Below are positions 45,890 to 54,168 of a stretch of DNA of 64,000 nt, one piece after another. Position numbers and translations under genes: made by a program. The stretch comes from Sphingomonas psychrotolerans (GTDB lineage: Bacteria; Pseudomonadota; Alphaproteobacteria; Sphingomonadales; Sphingomonadaceae). The notes beneath the pieces are model-generated. The model ran no database searches, was not told where the DNA came from, and was given only the letters and a program-made list of their open reading frames with translations. Location of the stretch: NCBI RefSeq assembly GCF_002796605.1, contig NZ_CP024923.1, positions 3,293,501 through 3,357,500 on the forward strand, in the 5' to 3' direction. Numbering within the stretch: the stretch's first letter is position 1; every line of letters starts with the position of its first letter.

Positions 45890-46615
45890 ATGCTTCTGGC
45901 ACGGTGGACGACGATGATGGGACTGGGGGCGATTTGCGCCGCCGGTGCTCTCGTTGCGCCGGCGCTCCAGGCGCAGGAAAATGGCAGGGCCGAATCGGGC
46001 TATGCCAAGCGGCCCGCTACGGCGTCGCGCAGCGGCCTCGGCACCTTCACGCCAGCCGCCGCCGATCCCAAGCTCGCCGCGATTCTCGCGCGCAGCGGTC
46101 TGCCCGAGGCCGGCTTCCGCTTCACCCCGTCCGAATCGCGCCGCGGCGGCCGTGCCGTGACCGTTGCAGTCCGCGCGCGCTCGACCCGGACCGCAGCGAT
46201 CGCCAGCCGGAGCGACGTGATCGCCGCAACCCCGGTCAGCCTTGCGCCGATCGCGTATAATCTCGGCGTCTCGGTCGGCTGGAAGCGTTTCGCCGTCGCG
46301 GGCGACGTTACTCGCGTCGAACTCGTCACCCAGCCGGGCAGCACCGAACGCGCCAATGTCGGGGTCAGCTATTCGGGCAGCCGCGTCACTGGCCGCGTCC
46401 AGGCCGCCGCTGAGCGTCCGCTGGCCAACACGCCGGTGCTGATCGGCGACAAGCCGAGCTATTCGATCGACGTCGGCGGCAGCTATTCGCTGACCCGCAA
46501 CCTCGATGTGACTGCGGGCGTGCGCTATAAGAGCGAGCAGGACCGCCTCCCCAAGATGACCGACAATCGGCGCGACAGCCAAGCGGTCTATGTGGGCACT
46601 GCCTTCCGCTTCTGA
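45890..46615 (+). CDS. Putative outer-membrane beta-barrel protein
   Basis: About 241 residues. A signal peptide ends near LQAQENG. The mature part alternates polar and hydrophobic residues (NLGVSVGWKRFAVAGDVTRV, SYSLTRNLDVTAGVRYKSEQ) and ends AVYVGTAFRF with a terminal phenylalanine, the signal for outer-membrane insertion. The pattern resembles a conserved porin-like protein of sphingomonads. AAGGGG is best spaced for the ATG at 45890 (45884 also possible). What passes through it is unknown. Confidence 0.75.
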   Translation: MLLARWTTMMGLGAICAAGALVAPALQAQENGRAESGYAKRPATASRSGLGTFTPAAADPKLAAILARSGLPEAGFRFTPSESRRGGRAVTVAVRARSTRTAAIASRSDVIAATPVSLAPIAYNLGVSVGWKRFAVAGDVTRVELVTQPGSTERANVGVSYSGSRVTGRVQAAAERPLANTPVLIGDKPSYSIDVGGSYSLTRNLDVTAGVRYKSEQDRLPKMTDNRRDSQAVYVGTAFRF

Positions 46616-46654
46616 CGCCGAAGGCCTCGTCCCGGCGAACGCCGCGATCTCGGG

Positions 46655-46783
46655 CGGGGTTTGCCATGACTGGAAACCATTCTCCTGGAACCACGCATCG
46701 GCATGGCCCGCCGACCCGCGGAAATTCGGTTGGAGCACCGCGGAGCCGCACGCGGCGAAGAACTGGGCGGGCCTCCTCGAATA
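46655..46783 (-). pseudogene. Remnant of an S9 prolyl oligopeptidase-family gene
   Basis: One minus-strand frame reads RPAQFFAACGSAVLQPNFRG then SAGHADAWFQENGFQSWQT. This matches the segment just before the catalytic serine region of S9 acyl-aminoacyl peptidases (YFAARGYAVLQPNFRGSxG). Homology stops on both sides, so only about 43 codons survive from a protein normally over 600 residues long. It fills the gap between the beta-barrel gene and the DUF6916 gene. Confidence 0.6.
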
Positions 46784-46891
46784 TTAGTCGTTCGAGCGTA
46801 AAGCGAAACGATCCGCTTGGAAGGCCGGGCCTTGCGAGGCCGAGACCAGCCTGCCAAGATCTGCCTAAGTCGTTTCTCACAGGACTTTGCA

Positions 46892-46944
46892 TGCGCATCG
46901 CTGTCTTCGTGATTTCGTCGCCGCTGCCCCGCGTGCCCGGATGA
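46892..46944 (+). CDS. Possible 17-residue leader ORF coupled to DUF6916
   Basis: ATG with AGGA six bases upstream encodes MRIAVFVISSPLPRVPG and stops at a TGA that overlaps the next ATG (ATGA). Too short for homology. It may be a translational-coupling leader, or the DUF6916 protein may begin at an in-frame TTG at 46887 instead. Confidence 0.35.
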
Positions 46945-47219
46945 CGGCGCTGTGTTTGTCCGACTTTGCGGCGGGCACCATTTATGACGTGTCCGGCGGC
47001 GACGCCGCCTATCCGCTCACGCTCCACAAGGCGCAGGCGCTGTCCGATTCGGGGCGGGAGGGCGGATCGTTCCGGCTGGAGTTTCTCGGCCCCGGCGAAC
47101 CGGTTCTGCCGCAAGGAACCTATCGCTTCACCCGCGGTGGCGAGGACGGGCATGAGATCTTCATCGTTCCGGTTGCGCGCGAGGCCGACAATATCCGCTA
47201 TGAGGCGGTGTTCTACTAA
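46941..47219 (+). CDS. DUF6916 family protein
   Basis: A 92-residue protein: MTALCLSDFAAGTIYDVSGG at the start, SFRLEFLGPGEPVLPQGTYR in the middle and IRYEAVFY at the end, the DUF6916 pattern. In other genomes this family is found next to tail-collar (microcystin-dependent-protein) genes, as here. No membrane or signal sequence. It is convergent with the GNAT gene, their stops overlapping by two bases. Confidence 0.75.
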   Translation: MTALCLSDFAAGTIYDVSGGDAAYPLTLHKAQALSDSGREGGSFRLEFLGPGEPVLPQGTYRFTRGGEDGHEIFIVPVAREADNIRYEAVFY

Positions 47220-47719
47220 GCTGCCGGACGCCATTGCCAAAGGTCGTAGGCGCCCCGGTCCTCGTCGAGGACCTCGAAGCCGAGTCGCGTATAGAGCGTG
47301 CGCGCCGGGTTGTTCTTCTCGACATGAATCGTGACATTCTGGCCGCGCGGCCCGGCGTCGGCGAACAGATCGCGCAGCAATGCCGCGCCGACCCCCTGGC
47401 CTCGCGCCTCTGGCATCAGCGAGATGTCGACGATCCGGATCTCGGTCGGCATTTCGTACAGATATAGCCGTCCGATCGCGACACCATGGCGTTCGATGAT
47501 CATCGCCTCCATGCCACGATAATGCTGCTGGTAATGCGCGTGCTGCGCGGCATGCTGCTGAAGCAGGAACGCCTGTTTGGTCTCCGTGGGCCAAGGCACC
47601 AGCGCCAATTCCTCGGTGCGCGTCGAGGCATAAAGCGCGGCGGTGAAGGCGAGGTCGGCATCCGACATCGGCCGTAACCCGACGTCCAGCGTCGCGGCAC
47701 CGACAAGCGGCAAGGGCAC
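47216..47719 (-). CDS. GNAT family N-acetyltransferase
   Basis: A 167-residue acetyltransferase. The acetyl-CoA loop is SLMPEARGQGVGAALLRDLF (R/QxxGxG/A), with later VEKNNPARTLYTRLGFEV. The start is GTG. It is the last gene of a tight operon after three tail-collar genes (gap eight bases), suggesting it acetylates those proteins or a linked substrate. No other target is visible. Confidence 0.9.
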   Translation of the reverse strand: MPLPLVGAATLDVGLRPMSDADLAFTAALYASTRTEELALVPWPTETKQAFLLQQHAAQHAHYQQHYRGMEAMIIERHGVAIGRLYLYEMPTEIRIVDISLMPEARGQGVGAALLRDLFADAGPRGQNVTIHVEKNNPARTLYTRLGFEVLDEDRGAYDLWQWRPAA

Positions 47720-47727
47720 GACAGCTG

Positions 47728-48246
47728 CTAGCTCCGTGGCGGGAACACGCCCTGCAACGCGATGCAGAAATAGAGGGTCAGATAAGGCATCATGTTGTTG
47801 TGCGGCTGACCGCCACCGGCAGGAGCGAGCGCCTCGGGCGCCAGCGGCGTGAGGGTTGTGTTGGGCGAGTAGATGTTCAGCTTGGCCCGCGTCAGGGCGT
47901 TGTTGGTCGGTATGTTGTTTTCGGCCTCGTCCGACGACGACATGGTGAGCGCGTGCGCATGCGCTGGCATTTCAGATTCGAGCAGCGTCACGGTTTCCGA
48001 GCCACCGGTCTCGCCGAGATCGTGGAGCGACAGGCCGGGTCCCTGTCCCGGATGCATCGGCGCTCGGCCCTGCAGATCGGGAAGCGCGAAATTGCTCTTG
48101 CCGTTGCCGCCATAGGTGGTGCCCAGCAGCGAGAACAATGCGGTATTCTGCGACAAAGGCAGCAATTGCCCGTCGCACCACGCCCAGCCTCTGGGCGCGA
48201 AGTTGAAGGGGAAGACCCGGATTTCGGCGACGAACGGATCGGCCAC
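47728..48246 (-). CDS. Phage tail collar domain protein 1 (MdpB-like)
   Basis: A 172-residue protein. Residues 5-65 are the tail-collar domain: EIRVFPFNFAPRGWAWCDGQ, LLPLSQNTALFSLLGTTYGG and NFALPDLQGRAPMHPG. The C-terminal half has HAHALTMSSSDEAENNIPTN and ends with MMPYLTLYFCIALQGVFP. This is the microcystin-dependent-protein family. There is no signal peptide. GTG start with GAGGAG upstream. It is 11 bases after collar gene 2 and is followed by the GNAT gene. Confidence 0.88.
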   Translation of the reverse strand: MADPFVAEIRVFPFNFAPRGWAWCDGQLLPLSQNTALFSLLGTTYGGNGKSNFALPDLQGRAPMHPGQGPGLSLHDLGETGGSETVTLLESEMPAHAHALTMSSSDEAENNIPTNNALTRAKLNIYSPNTTLTPLAPEALAPAGGGQPHNNMMPYLTLYFCIALQGVFPPRS

Positions 48247-48257
48247 GGATCGGCTCC

Positions 48258-48761
48258 TCAGGTTGGGCTCGGGAAGATCCCGAACAGCGAGATGATGAAG
48301 TCGACGCAGAGATAGGGCTGCATGTTGGTGTGCGGCTGGTTGTTGCCGACCGGGGTTACCGAGAGTGCGTTCAGCGGATCGGTCGGCTGGGCGTTGATGA
48401 AGGCGTCGATCGAGCCGGACTTGCCGATCAGATTGTTGGTCGGCGTCGGCGAGGTCGCCACGTTGAGCGATGCGAGCAACGGGTGGCTATGCCCAGGGAT
48501 TTGCGGGACGGTCAGCGTGACCTGCTCGACACCTGCGGCCTCGGCAAGGATGAAGCCGTTTCCCTGATGCACCGGAAGCCTGCCGCGCAGGTCGGGTAGC
48601 GCAAAGGTTTCCTGACCGTCCCCGCCATAGGTGGTGCCGATCAGCTGAAAGAGCGTCTCATTCTCGGAGATCGGCAGGAGCTGCCCTTCGCAGAACATCC
48701 AGCCGGCGGGCGCGAAATTGCCCGCGAACATCCGGATTTCACCGACATAAGGTTGCGCCAT
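48258..48761 (-). CDS. Phage tail collar domain protein 2 (MdpB-like)
   Basis: A 167-residue paralogue: EIRMFAGNFAPAGWMFCEGQ, ETLFQLIGTTYGGDGQETFA, LPDLRGRLPVHQG, then the histidine-rich IPGHSHPLLA and the ending MQPYLCVDFIISLFGIFPSP. It is clearly diverged from its neighbours outside the collar core, so the three are old duplicates. AGGA precedes the ATG. Middle gene of the operon. Confidence 0.88.
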   Translation of the reverse strand: MAQPYVGEIRMFAGNFAPAGWMFCEGQLLPISENETLFQLIGTTYGGDGQETFALPDLRGRLPVHQGNGFILAEAAGVEQVTLTVPQIPGHSHPLLASLNVATSPTPTNNLIGKSGSIDAFINAQPTDPLNALSVTPVGNNQPHTNMQPYLCVDFIISLFGIFPSPT

Positions 48762-48773
48762 CGGTCGGGTTCC

Positions 48774-49280
48774 TCAGTTTGGCGAGGGGAAGATGCCCTG
48801 GAGCGCGATGCACCAGGACAGCGTCAGATACGGCTGCATGTTGTTATGCGCCTGGCTGCCGCCGACAGTGGCGACCGAAGCCGGCGCCGTCGCCGTAAGC
48901 GCCGCCGCACCGGTATAGAAATCGTTTGGAGCCGTTCCCGCAAGAAACATGGTGGCATTGGGAATATTGGTGGTCGCATTCGTCGACGTCGCCTGCAGCA
49001 CATGGGTGTGCTGGGGCAGTTCGGCGATCGAGAGCGTGTGCGCCTGCTCACCGCCCCGCTCGCCGAGCGTATGGCCGTTACCGACGTGCATCGGCGTCCG
49101 GGCACGCAGATCAGGAAGCGCGAAGTTTACCCGTCCGTCTCCGCCATAGGTGGTGCCCAGCAGCGAGAACAGCGCTTGATTCTGGTTGATCGGCAGCAAC
49201 TGACCGTTGCACAGCGCCCAGCCTTTCGGCGCGAAGACAAAGGAAAAAAGCCTAAGCTCCGATAAAAACGGCTCAGCCAT
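48774..49280 (-). CDS. Phage tail collar domain protein 3 (MdpB-like)
   Basis: A 168-residue paralogue: ELRLFSFVFAPKGWALCNGQ, LLPINQNQALFSLLGTTYGG, NFALPDLRARTPMHVG, LPQHTHVLQATSTNAT and MQPYLTLSWCIALQGIFPSP. It is first in the operon collar3-collar2-collar1-GNAT; GGGGGG is about ten bases before the ATG. No phage structural gene is near it. The proteins may assemble as a surface or secreted fibre, but export is unexplained. Confidence 0.88.
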   Translation of the reverse strand: MAEPFLSELRLFSFVFAPKGWALCNGQLLPINQNQALFSLLGTTYGGDGRVNFALPDLRARTPMHVGNGHTLGERGGEQAHTLSIAELPQHTHVLQATSTNATTNIPNATMFLAGTAPNDFYTGAAALTATAPASVATVGGSQAHNNMQPYLTLSWCIALQGIFPSPN

Positions 49281-49721
49281 GCCTGAATCCCCCCCGTTGA
49301 CCCACAGCTTACTACCGAAACGATCTTGGGCAAGTCTTATTCTTCATTGACTTCGGGGGCGCATATCACTGCGACGCAAGTCGATGTTCTTTCCCGGAAA
49401 GAGAGCTCGTCGCGAAGGTTATGAAGACCGGCCAGTTGTCGCGGTTACTGTGCCGCCTTGACGCTGATGGAAGTCGATCTTCCTGTTACGGGCTGGAGTC
49501 AGCACTTTCCGTAATCCGCGGGTGGCCGGTCCGCGCCGCCCCAAGCGGCGACCCGGCCGGCGAGGCGACCGCCGCCGCGAGGAAGCTGCCTGTAGTCATC
49601 CGCCGCATCGCCCTCTCCATTATCACTGCCGTTGCGTCTCCGGCCTCGACACGAACTGCAATGCTTGCGACCCCCGCGCCTCGCTGCCACATTCGCTCCA
49701 TCCATATCCGCGGGAGTTTCC
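49281..49721. other. Intergenic region without a convincing gene
   Basis: The 441 bases between the divergent tail-collar operon and the M28 peptidase should hold both promoters. Short frames on each strand have no recognisable protein and poor starts. No repeat or clear -35/-10 pair stands out. Candidate -35 TTGCCC for the minus strand lies near 49333. Confidence 0.5.
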
Positions 49722-51350
49722 ATGCGCATCCTGTTCGCCACCGCCGTTCTGCTCACCAGCACCGCTGCCGTCGCGCAGACCGCGCCGCAGCTCTCGCTCG
49801 ACACGCTCAAGCAAGTCACCGAGCGGCTTTCGTCCGATGAATTCGAAGGCCGCGCGCCGGCGACCGCGGGCGAGGAGAAGACGCTCGCTTACCTGGTCGA
49901 GCGCCTCCAGAGGGCCGGGCTCAAGCCGGGCAACAAGGGCAGCTGGTTCCAGGAGGTGCCGCTGGTCGAAATCACGTCGCAGAACGTCGCGCCCCTTACC
50001 TTCACCGGAGGCAAGACGCCGGTCAGCCTCGAATACCGCAAGGATCTGGTGATCGCGACCTATCAGGTCACGCCGAAGGTTCAGGTCAAGGACAGCGACG
50101 TCGTGTTCGTTGGCTACGGCATCAACGCCCCCGAGCGCGACTGGAACGACTATGCCGGCATGGATGTGAAGGGGAAGACCGTGGTCATCCTCGTCAACGA
50201 TCCCGATTGGCAGACACAGGGGCTGCGGGGCGAATTCGGCGGCCGGGCGATGACCTATTATGGCCGCTGGACCTACAAATATGAGGAAGCCGCGCGGCAG
50301 GGCGCCGCGGCGGCGATCATCATCCACGACACCGAGCCCGCCGCTTATGGCTGGGGCGTGGTGCAATCGTCATGGACCGGACCCCAGCTCGAGCAGGACA
50401 CGCCGGGCGACCATATGGACCAGTCGAAGGCGATCGGCTGGATCCAGCAGGATGCCGCGAAGGCGCTCTTCGCCAGCGCGGGCAAGGACTATGTCGCCTT
50501 GATCGAAGCGGCGAAGCACAAGGGCTTCAAAGCCGTTCCGCTGGGCGTGAAGGCGAACGTGTCGTTCGACAACACGATCCGGCGTCAGGCATCGAAGAAC
50601 GTCATCGGCATCCTGCCCGGCAGCGAACGCCCGGACGAAGTGGTGCTCTATTCGGCGCATTGGGACCATCTCGGCCGCTGCGACGCTGTGAATGGCGACG
50701 ACATTTGCAACGGCGCGCTCGACAATGCGTCGGGCACCGCCGGGCTGGTCGCGCTTGCCGAAGCACATGTGAAGGCGGGGCCGGCGAAGCGTAGCCTCGT
50801 CTTCCTTGCAGTGACCGCCGAGGAATCGGGGCTGCTCGGCTCCAAATTCTATGCCGAGAACCCGGTATATCCGCTCGCGAGGACAGTGGGCGGGGTCAAC
50901 ATGGACGGCGTCAACAATGTCGGGCGCGCGAAGGATTTCGTGCTGGTCGGCGTCGGCAAGTCCGAGCTCGAGGATCTGGTGAAGCCTTTCGTGGCGGCGC
51001 AGGACCGGGTGATCGTCCCCGAGCCCACTCCCGAGCGCGGCTATTATTATCGCTCGGACCATTTCAGCATGGCCAAGCTCGGCGTGCCGATGCTCTATGG
51101 CGAAAGCGGCGAGGATCTCCGCGTCGGCGGCAAGGAAGCCGGCAAGAAGGCCTCGGACGACTATACCGCCAATCGCTATCACAAGCCGCAGGATCAATAT
51201 GATCCCAGCTGGAGTTGGGACGGCGCGATCGAGGATCTGAGCATCTTCTACGGGCTCGGCCGCCAGCTCGCCGAGGGCTCAAACTGGCCTAATTGGTATC
51301 CGACCGCCGAATTCCGCGCGACCCGAGACAAGAGCCGCGCGGGGAAGTAA
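49722..51350 (+). CDS. M28 family metallopeptidase
   Basis: A 542-residue secreted aminopeptidase. A signal peptide (MRILFATAVLLTSTAAVAQT) is followed by a region with a protease-associated insert and the M28 zinc core: VLYSAHWDHLG, NGALDNASGTAGLVALAEA and TAEESGLLGSKFY, with the last ligand in YRSDHFSMAKLGVP. GGGAG is seven bases before the ATG at 49722. It probably trims peptides in the periplasm. Confidence 0.93.
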   Translation: MRILFATAVLLTSTAAVAQTAPQLSLDTLKQVTERLSSDEFEGRAPATAGEEKTLAYLVERLQRAGLKPGNKGSWFQEVPLVEITSQNVAPLTFTGGKTPVSLEYRKDLVIATYQVTPKVQVKDSDVVFVGYGINAPERDWNDYAGMDVKGKTVVILVNDPDWQTQGLRGEFGGRAMTYYGRWTYKYEEAARQGAAAAIIIHDTEPAAYGWGVVQSSWTGPQLEQDTPGDHMDQSKAIGWIQQDAAKALFASAGKDYVALIEAAKHKGFKAVPLGVKANVSFDNTIRRQASKNVIGILPGSERPDEVVLYSAHWDHLGRCDAVNGDDICNGALDNASGTAGLVALAEAHVKAGPAKRSLVFLAVTAEESGLLGSKFYAENPVYPLARTVGGVNMDGVNNVGRAKDFVLVGVGKSELEDLVKPFVAAQDRVIVPEPTPERGYYYRSDHFSMAKLGVPMLYGESGEDLRVGGKEAGKKASDDYTANRYHKPQDQYDPSWSWDGAIEDLSIFYGLGRQLAEGSNWPNWYPTAEFRATRDKSRAGK

Positions 51351-51359
51351 TAGCGCGCC

Positions 51360-52334
51360 ATGATTCTACCTCCCCCTCCCGAATGGGCGCCGCACGATGC
51401 CGTGTGGATCGGTTTTCCGAGCCATCCCGAGCTGTGGCTCGAAGACCTCGATCCGGCGCGAGAAGAGGTCGCCGCCTTTGCCCGCGCGGTCCGCGCGGGA
51501 GGAAGCGGGGAGGAAGTGATCCTCGTCGCCGCCGACGAGGAAGCGGCGGCGGCGGCGCGCGAACATGCCGGCGATTCGGCGCGGGTGGTGATCGAGCCGT
51601 TCGGCGACATCTGGCTGCGCGACACCGGCCCGATCATCGACGGCGCCGGCCGCGCGCATGATTTCCGCTTCAACGGCTGGGGCGGGAAATACGACCTCGC
51701 GGGCGATACGGACGTCGGGGCGCGGCTCGCAAGGGCCAGGAAGCTCGTGGTCGAGGAGCATCAGTGGATCCTCGAGGGGGGCGCGATCGACGGCGACGGC
51801 ACCGGGCTGTGCGTCACCACCGAACAATGTCTGCTCAACCCCAATCGCAATCCGAACCTGACCAAGGCAGATGTCGCGGCGCTGCTCGAAGCCAGCCTCG
51901 GTTATCATCGAGTGCTGTGGCTCGGTGACGGGCTGCTCAACGACCATACCGATGGTCATGTCGACAATCTCGCGCGCTTCGTCGGCGAGAACCGGCTGCT
52001 GATCCCGGAGGCGACCGACAACGACCCCAATTGGCGAATCTATCAGGACGCCGCCCGGCGCGCCGAGGCCTTCGGAGTCGAATTGATCCGCTTCCCCTCG
52101 CCCGGCCGGGTGCTGAGCCCCGAGGAAGAGATCATCCCCGCGAGCTACATGAACTTCTACATCGGCAACGCCGCGGTGGTGGTGCCGGTATACGGCCAGG
52201 AGAATGACGACGCGGCGATCGCGGCGCTGGAGGCGCTTTTCCCCGGCCGGCAGGTTGTCGGCCAGCGCGCCGATCATATCTTGACCGGCGGCGGCAGCTT
52301 TCACTGCATCAGCCAGCAGCTTCCGCGGCTCTGA
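51360..52334 (+). CDS. aguA: Agmatine deiminase
   Basis: A 324-residue pentein-fold enzyme that turns agmatine into N-carbamoylputrescine. Active-site segments are EPFGDIWLRDTGPI, EGGAIDGDG, LNDHTDGHVDNLARF and the C-terminal GGGSFHCISQQLPR, whose cysteine is the nucleophile. It starts nine bases after the M28 stop and is followed after eight bases by aguB, completing the arginine decarboxylase route to putrescine. Confidence 0.96.
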   Translation: MILPPPPEWAPHDAVWIGFPSHPELWLEDLDPAREEVAAFARAVRAGGSGEEVILVAADEEAAAAAREHAGDSARVVIEPFGDIWLRDTGPIIDGAGRAHDFRFNGWGGKYDLAGDTDVGARLARARKLVVEEHQWILEGGAIDGDGTGLCVTTEQCLLNPNRNPNLTKADVAALLEASLGYHRVLWLGDGLLNDHTDGHVDNLARFVGENRLLIPEATDNDPNWRIYQDAARRAEAFGVELIRFPSPGRVLSPEEEIIPASYMNFYIGNAAVVVPVYGQENDDAAIAALEALFPGRQVVGQRADHILTGGGSFHCISQQLPRL

Positions 52335-52342
52335 GGAACCCA

Positions 52343-53191
52343 ATGACCGAGATTACCGTCGCGGCGCTCCAGCTCGCCTTCACCAACGACATCGATGCCA
52401 ACATCAAGGCAGTGTCCGAGCTCGTCCGCGAGGCGGCGGGCAAGGGCGCGCAGGTCGTGCTCCCGCCCGAATTGTTCGAGGGCGAGTATTTCTGCCGGGT
52501 CGAGGACGAGGCGCTGTTTTCCAACGCCAAACCGGTGAACGAGCACAAGGCGGTGCTGGCGATGCAGCATCTCGCCGCGGACCTCGGCATCCATATCCCG
52601 ACCAGCTTTTTCGAGGCCGATGGGCCGCATCATTATAACAGCCTCGCGATGATCGGCCCCGACGGGCGAGTCGAGGGCGTCTATCGCAAAAGCCACATTC
52701 CCGACGGACCGGGCTATGAAGAGAAATTCTATTTCCGCCCCGGCAACACCGGCTTTAAGGTGTGGAACGGACCCGGCGCCAGGATCGGCGTGGGGGTGTG
52801 CTGGGACCAATGGTATCCCGAAACCGCCCGCGCGATGATGCTGATGGGCGCCGAGGTTTTGTTCTACCCCACCGCGATCGGATCCGAACCGCACGACGAC
52901 AGCCTCGACACCGCGCGGCTATGGCGGCGCGCGATGGTCGGGCATGCGGTGTCGAACGTCGTCCCCGTGGTCGCCGCCAACCGCGTCGGCACCGAGCACG
53001 GCCAGACCTTTTACGGCACCAGCTTCATCACCGACGAGCGCGGCGATATCCTCGCCGAACTCGACCGCGAGGAAACCGGCGTGATCATCGCGAAGCTGGA
53101 CCTCGACCGGATCAAGCGCCACCGTGCGGCGTTCGGCTTCTTCCGCGATCGGCGGCCCGAGCTTTACGGACGGCTCGTCGAAGACATCTAA
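52343..53191 (+). CDS. aguB: N-carbamoylputrescine amidase
   Basis: A 282-residue carbon-nitrogen hydrolase of the nitrilase superfamily. The Glu-Lys-Cys triad is in PPELFEGEYFC, YRKSHIPDGPGYEEKFYF and GVGVCWDQWYPETAR. It hydrolyses N-carbamoylputrescine to putrescine, ammonia and CO2, the next step after AguA. Both genes adjoin, so the operon is a complete agmatine-to-putrescine pair. Confidence 0.96.
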   Translation: MTEITVAALQLAFTNDIDANIKAVSELVREAAGKGAQVVLPPELFEGEYFCRVEDEALFSNAKPVNEHKAVLAMQHLAADLGIHIPTSFFEADGPHHYNSLAMIGPDGRVEGVYRKSHIPDGPGYEEKFYFRPGNTGFKVWNGPGARIGVGVCWDQWYPETARAMMLMGAEVLFYPTAIGSEPHDDSLDTARLWRRAMVGHAVSNVVPVVAANRVGTEHGQTFYGTSFITDERGDILAELDREETGVIIAKLDLDRIKRHRAAFGFFRDRRPELYGRLVEDI

Positions 53192-53306
53192 AGTGACTCA
53201 CCTGGCCGATTCGCAGTCGATCTCGAACGAAAATTACGCGTTTGAATCTGACCGGCGTATCGCGGTCAGCATGGCGTATTCGCGCCCGCGCCGTTAAGGC
53301 CAGGGC

Positions 53307-53771
53307 GTGCCGACACCCGTCTATGCCATCGCTCTAGGCTCCAACCGCCGAGGACGCCACGGCAGCCCCGAGGCGGAGATCGAAGCGGCGCTCGCCGCGC
53401 TGGGTAAGGTGGTCGCTGTCTCGCCGGTACTGCGTACGGCGCCGCTCGGCCCTTCGAAGCGCCGCTTCGCCAATGCCGTCGCGCTGATCGAGAGCGACGA
53501 GGACCCTCCGGCGCTGCTCGGCAGGCTCAAGGCGATCGAACGCGGCTTCGGGCGGCGGCGCGGACGCAATTGGGGGGCGCGGGTGATCGATCTCGACATC
53601 GTCCTCTGGTCCGAAGGCATGTGGGGCGAGCGGAGGCTCACCGTGCCGCATACCCACTTCCGCGAACGCGGCTTCGTGCTGGAGCCGCTACTCGCGGTTG
53701 CGCCTGACTGGCGCGATCCCGTCACCGGGCTGCGGATACGGCAGATCGCCCACCGTCTCGCGCGGCGCTGA
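53307..53771 (+). CDS. folK: 2-amino-4-hydroxy-6-hydroxymethyldihydropteridine diphosphokinase
   Basis: A 154-residue HPPK of folate synthesis. ALGSNRRGRHGSPEAEIEAA is the N-terminal signature, GRRRGRNWGARVIDLDIVLW is the conserved core with the metal-binding aspartates, and VPHTHFRERGFVLEPLL follows. The start is GTG. A 115-base gap separates it from aguB, so it probably has its own promoter. The folate partners folB and folP are not adjacent. Confidence 0.93.
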   Translation: MPTPVYAIALGSNRRGRHGSPEAEIEAALAALGKVVAVSPVLRTAPLGPSKRRFANAVALIESDEDPPALLGRLKAIERGFGRRRGRNWGARVIDLDIVLWSEGMWGERRLTVPHTHFRERGFVLEPLLAVAPDWRDPVTGLRIRQIAHRLARR

Positions 53772-53819
53772 CCCCGCCTCGCTTTATCCCGCTGCCGAAC
53801 AGCGCCAAGGGTGCGGCCG

Positions 53820-54152
53820 ATGTCCATGCCCGACGATGCCCCACTGACCTTTGCCGCCGAACTCTGGCGCTGGACACCCCCGCCCCCGGCCAAGGCCAGC
53901 TGGCATTTCGTGACGGTCACCGGTGTGCCCGCCGACGCGATCCGCGCGCGCGCTTTTGAGCTGCGCGCGATGGGCGGCGGGCGCGGCTTCGGATCCGTCC
54001 GGGTCGAGGCGCGGGTCAATGGAGTGCCGTTCGCCACCTCCGTCTTCCCGCACAGCGAAAGCGACGGCTATCTGTTGCCGGTCAAGGCCGAAGTGCGGCG
54101 CGCCGCCGGTATCGCCGCGGGGGATCGGGTGCAGGTGGAGATCCGCGCCTGA
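53820..54152 (+). CDS. DUF1905 domain protein
   Basis: A 110-residue protein with the DUF1905 beta-barrel pattern: FAAELWRWTPPPPAKASWHF at the start, GGGRGFGSVRVEARVNGVPF in the middle and GIAAGDRVQVEIRA at the end. AAGGG lies eight bases before the ATG at 53820; GTG 53811 and ATG 53826 are alternatives. It follows folK on the same strand. Function is unknown. Confidence 0.85.
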   Translation: MSMPDDAPLTFAAELWRWTPPPPAKASWHFVTVTGVPADAIRARAFELRAMGGGRGFGSVRVEARVNGVPFATSVFPHSESDGYLLPVKAEVRRAAGIAAGDRVQVEIRA

Positions 54153-54168
54153 AGGCAGGCGGTTGCGG

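Noticed and set aside
46941..49280. Prophage remnant
   Set aside because: Only tail-collar domains are phage-like. No integrase, terminase, capsid, tape measure, lysis gene or att repeats are near, and the genes look maintained.
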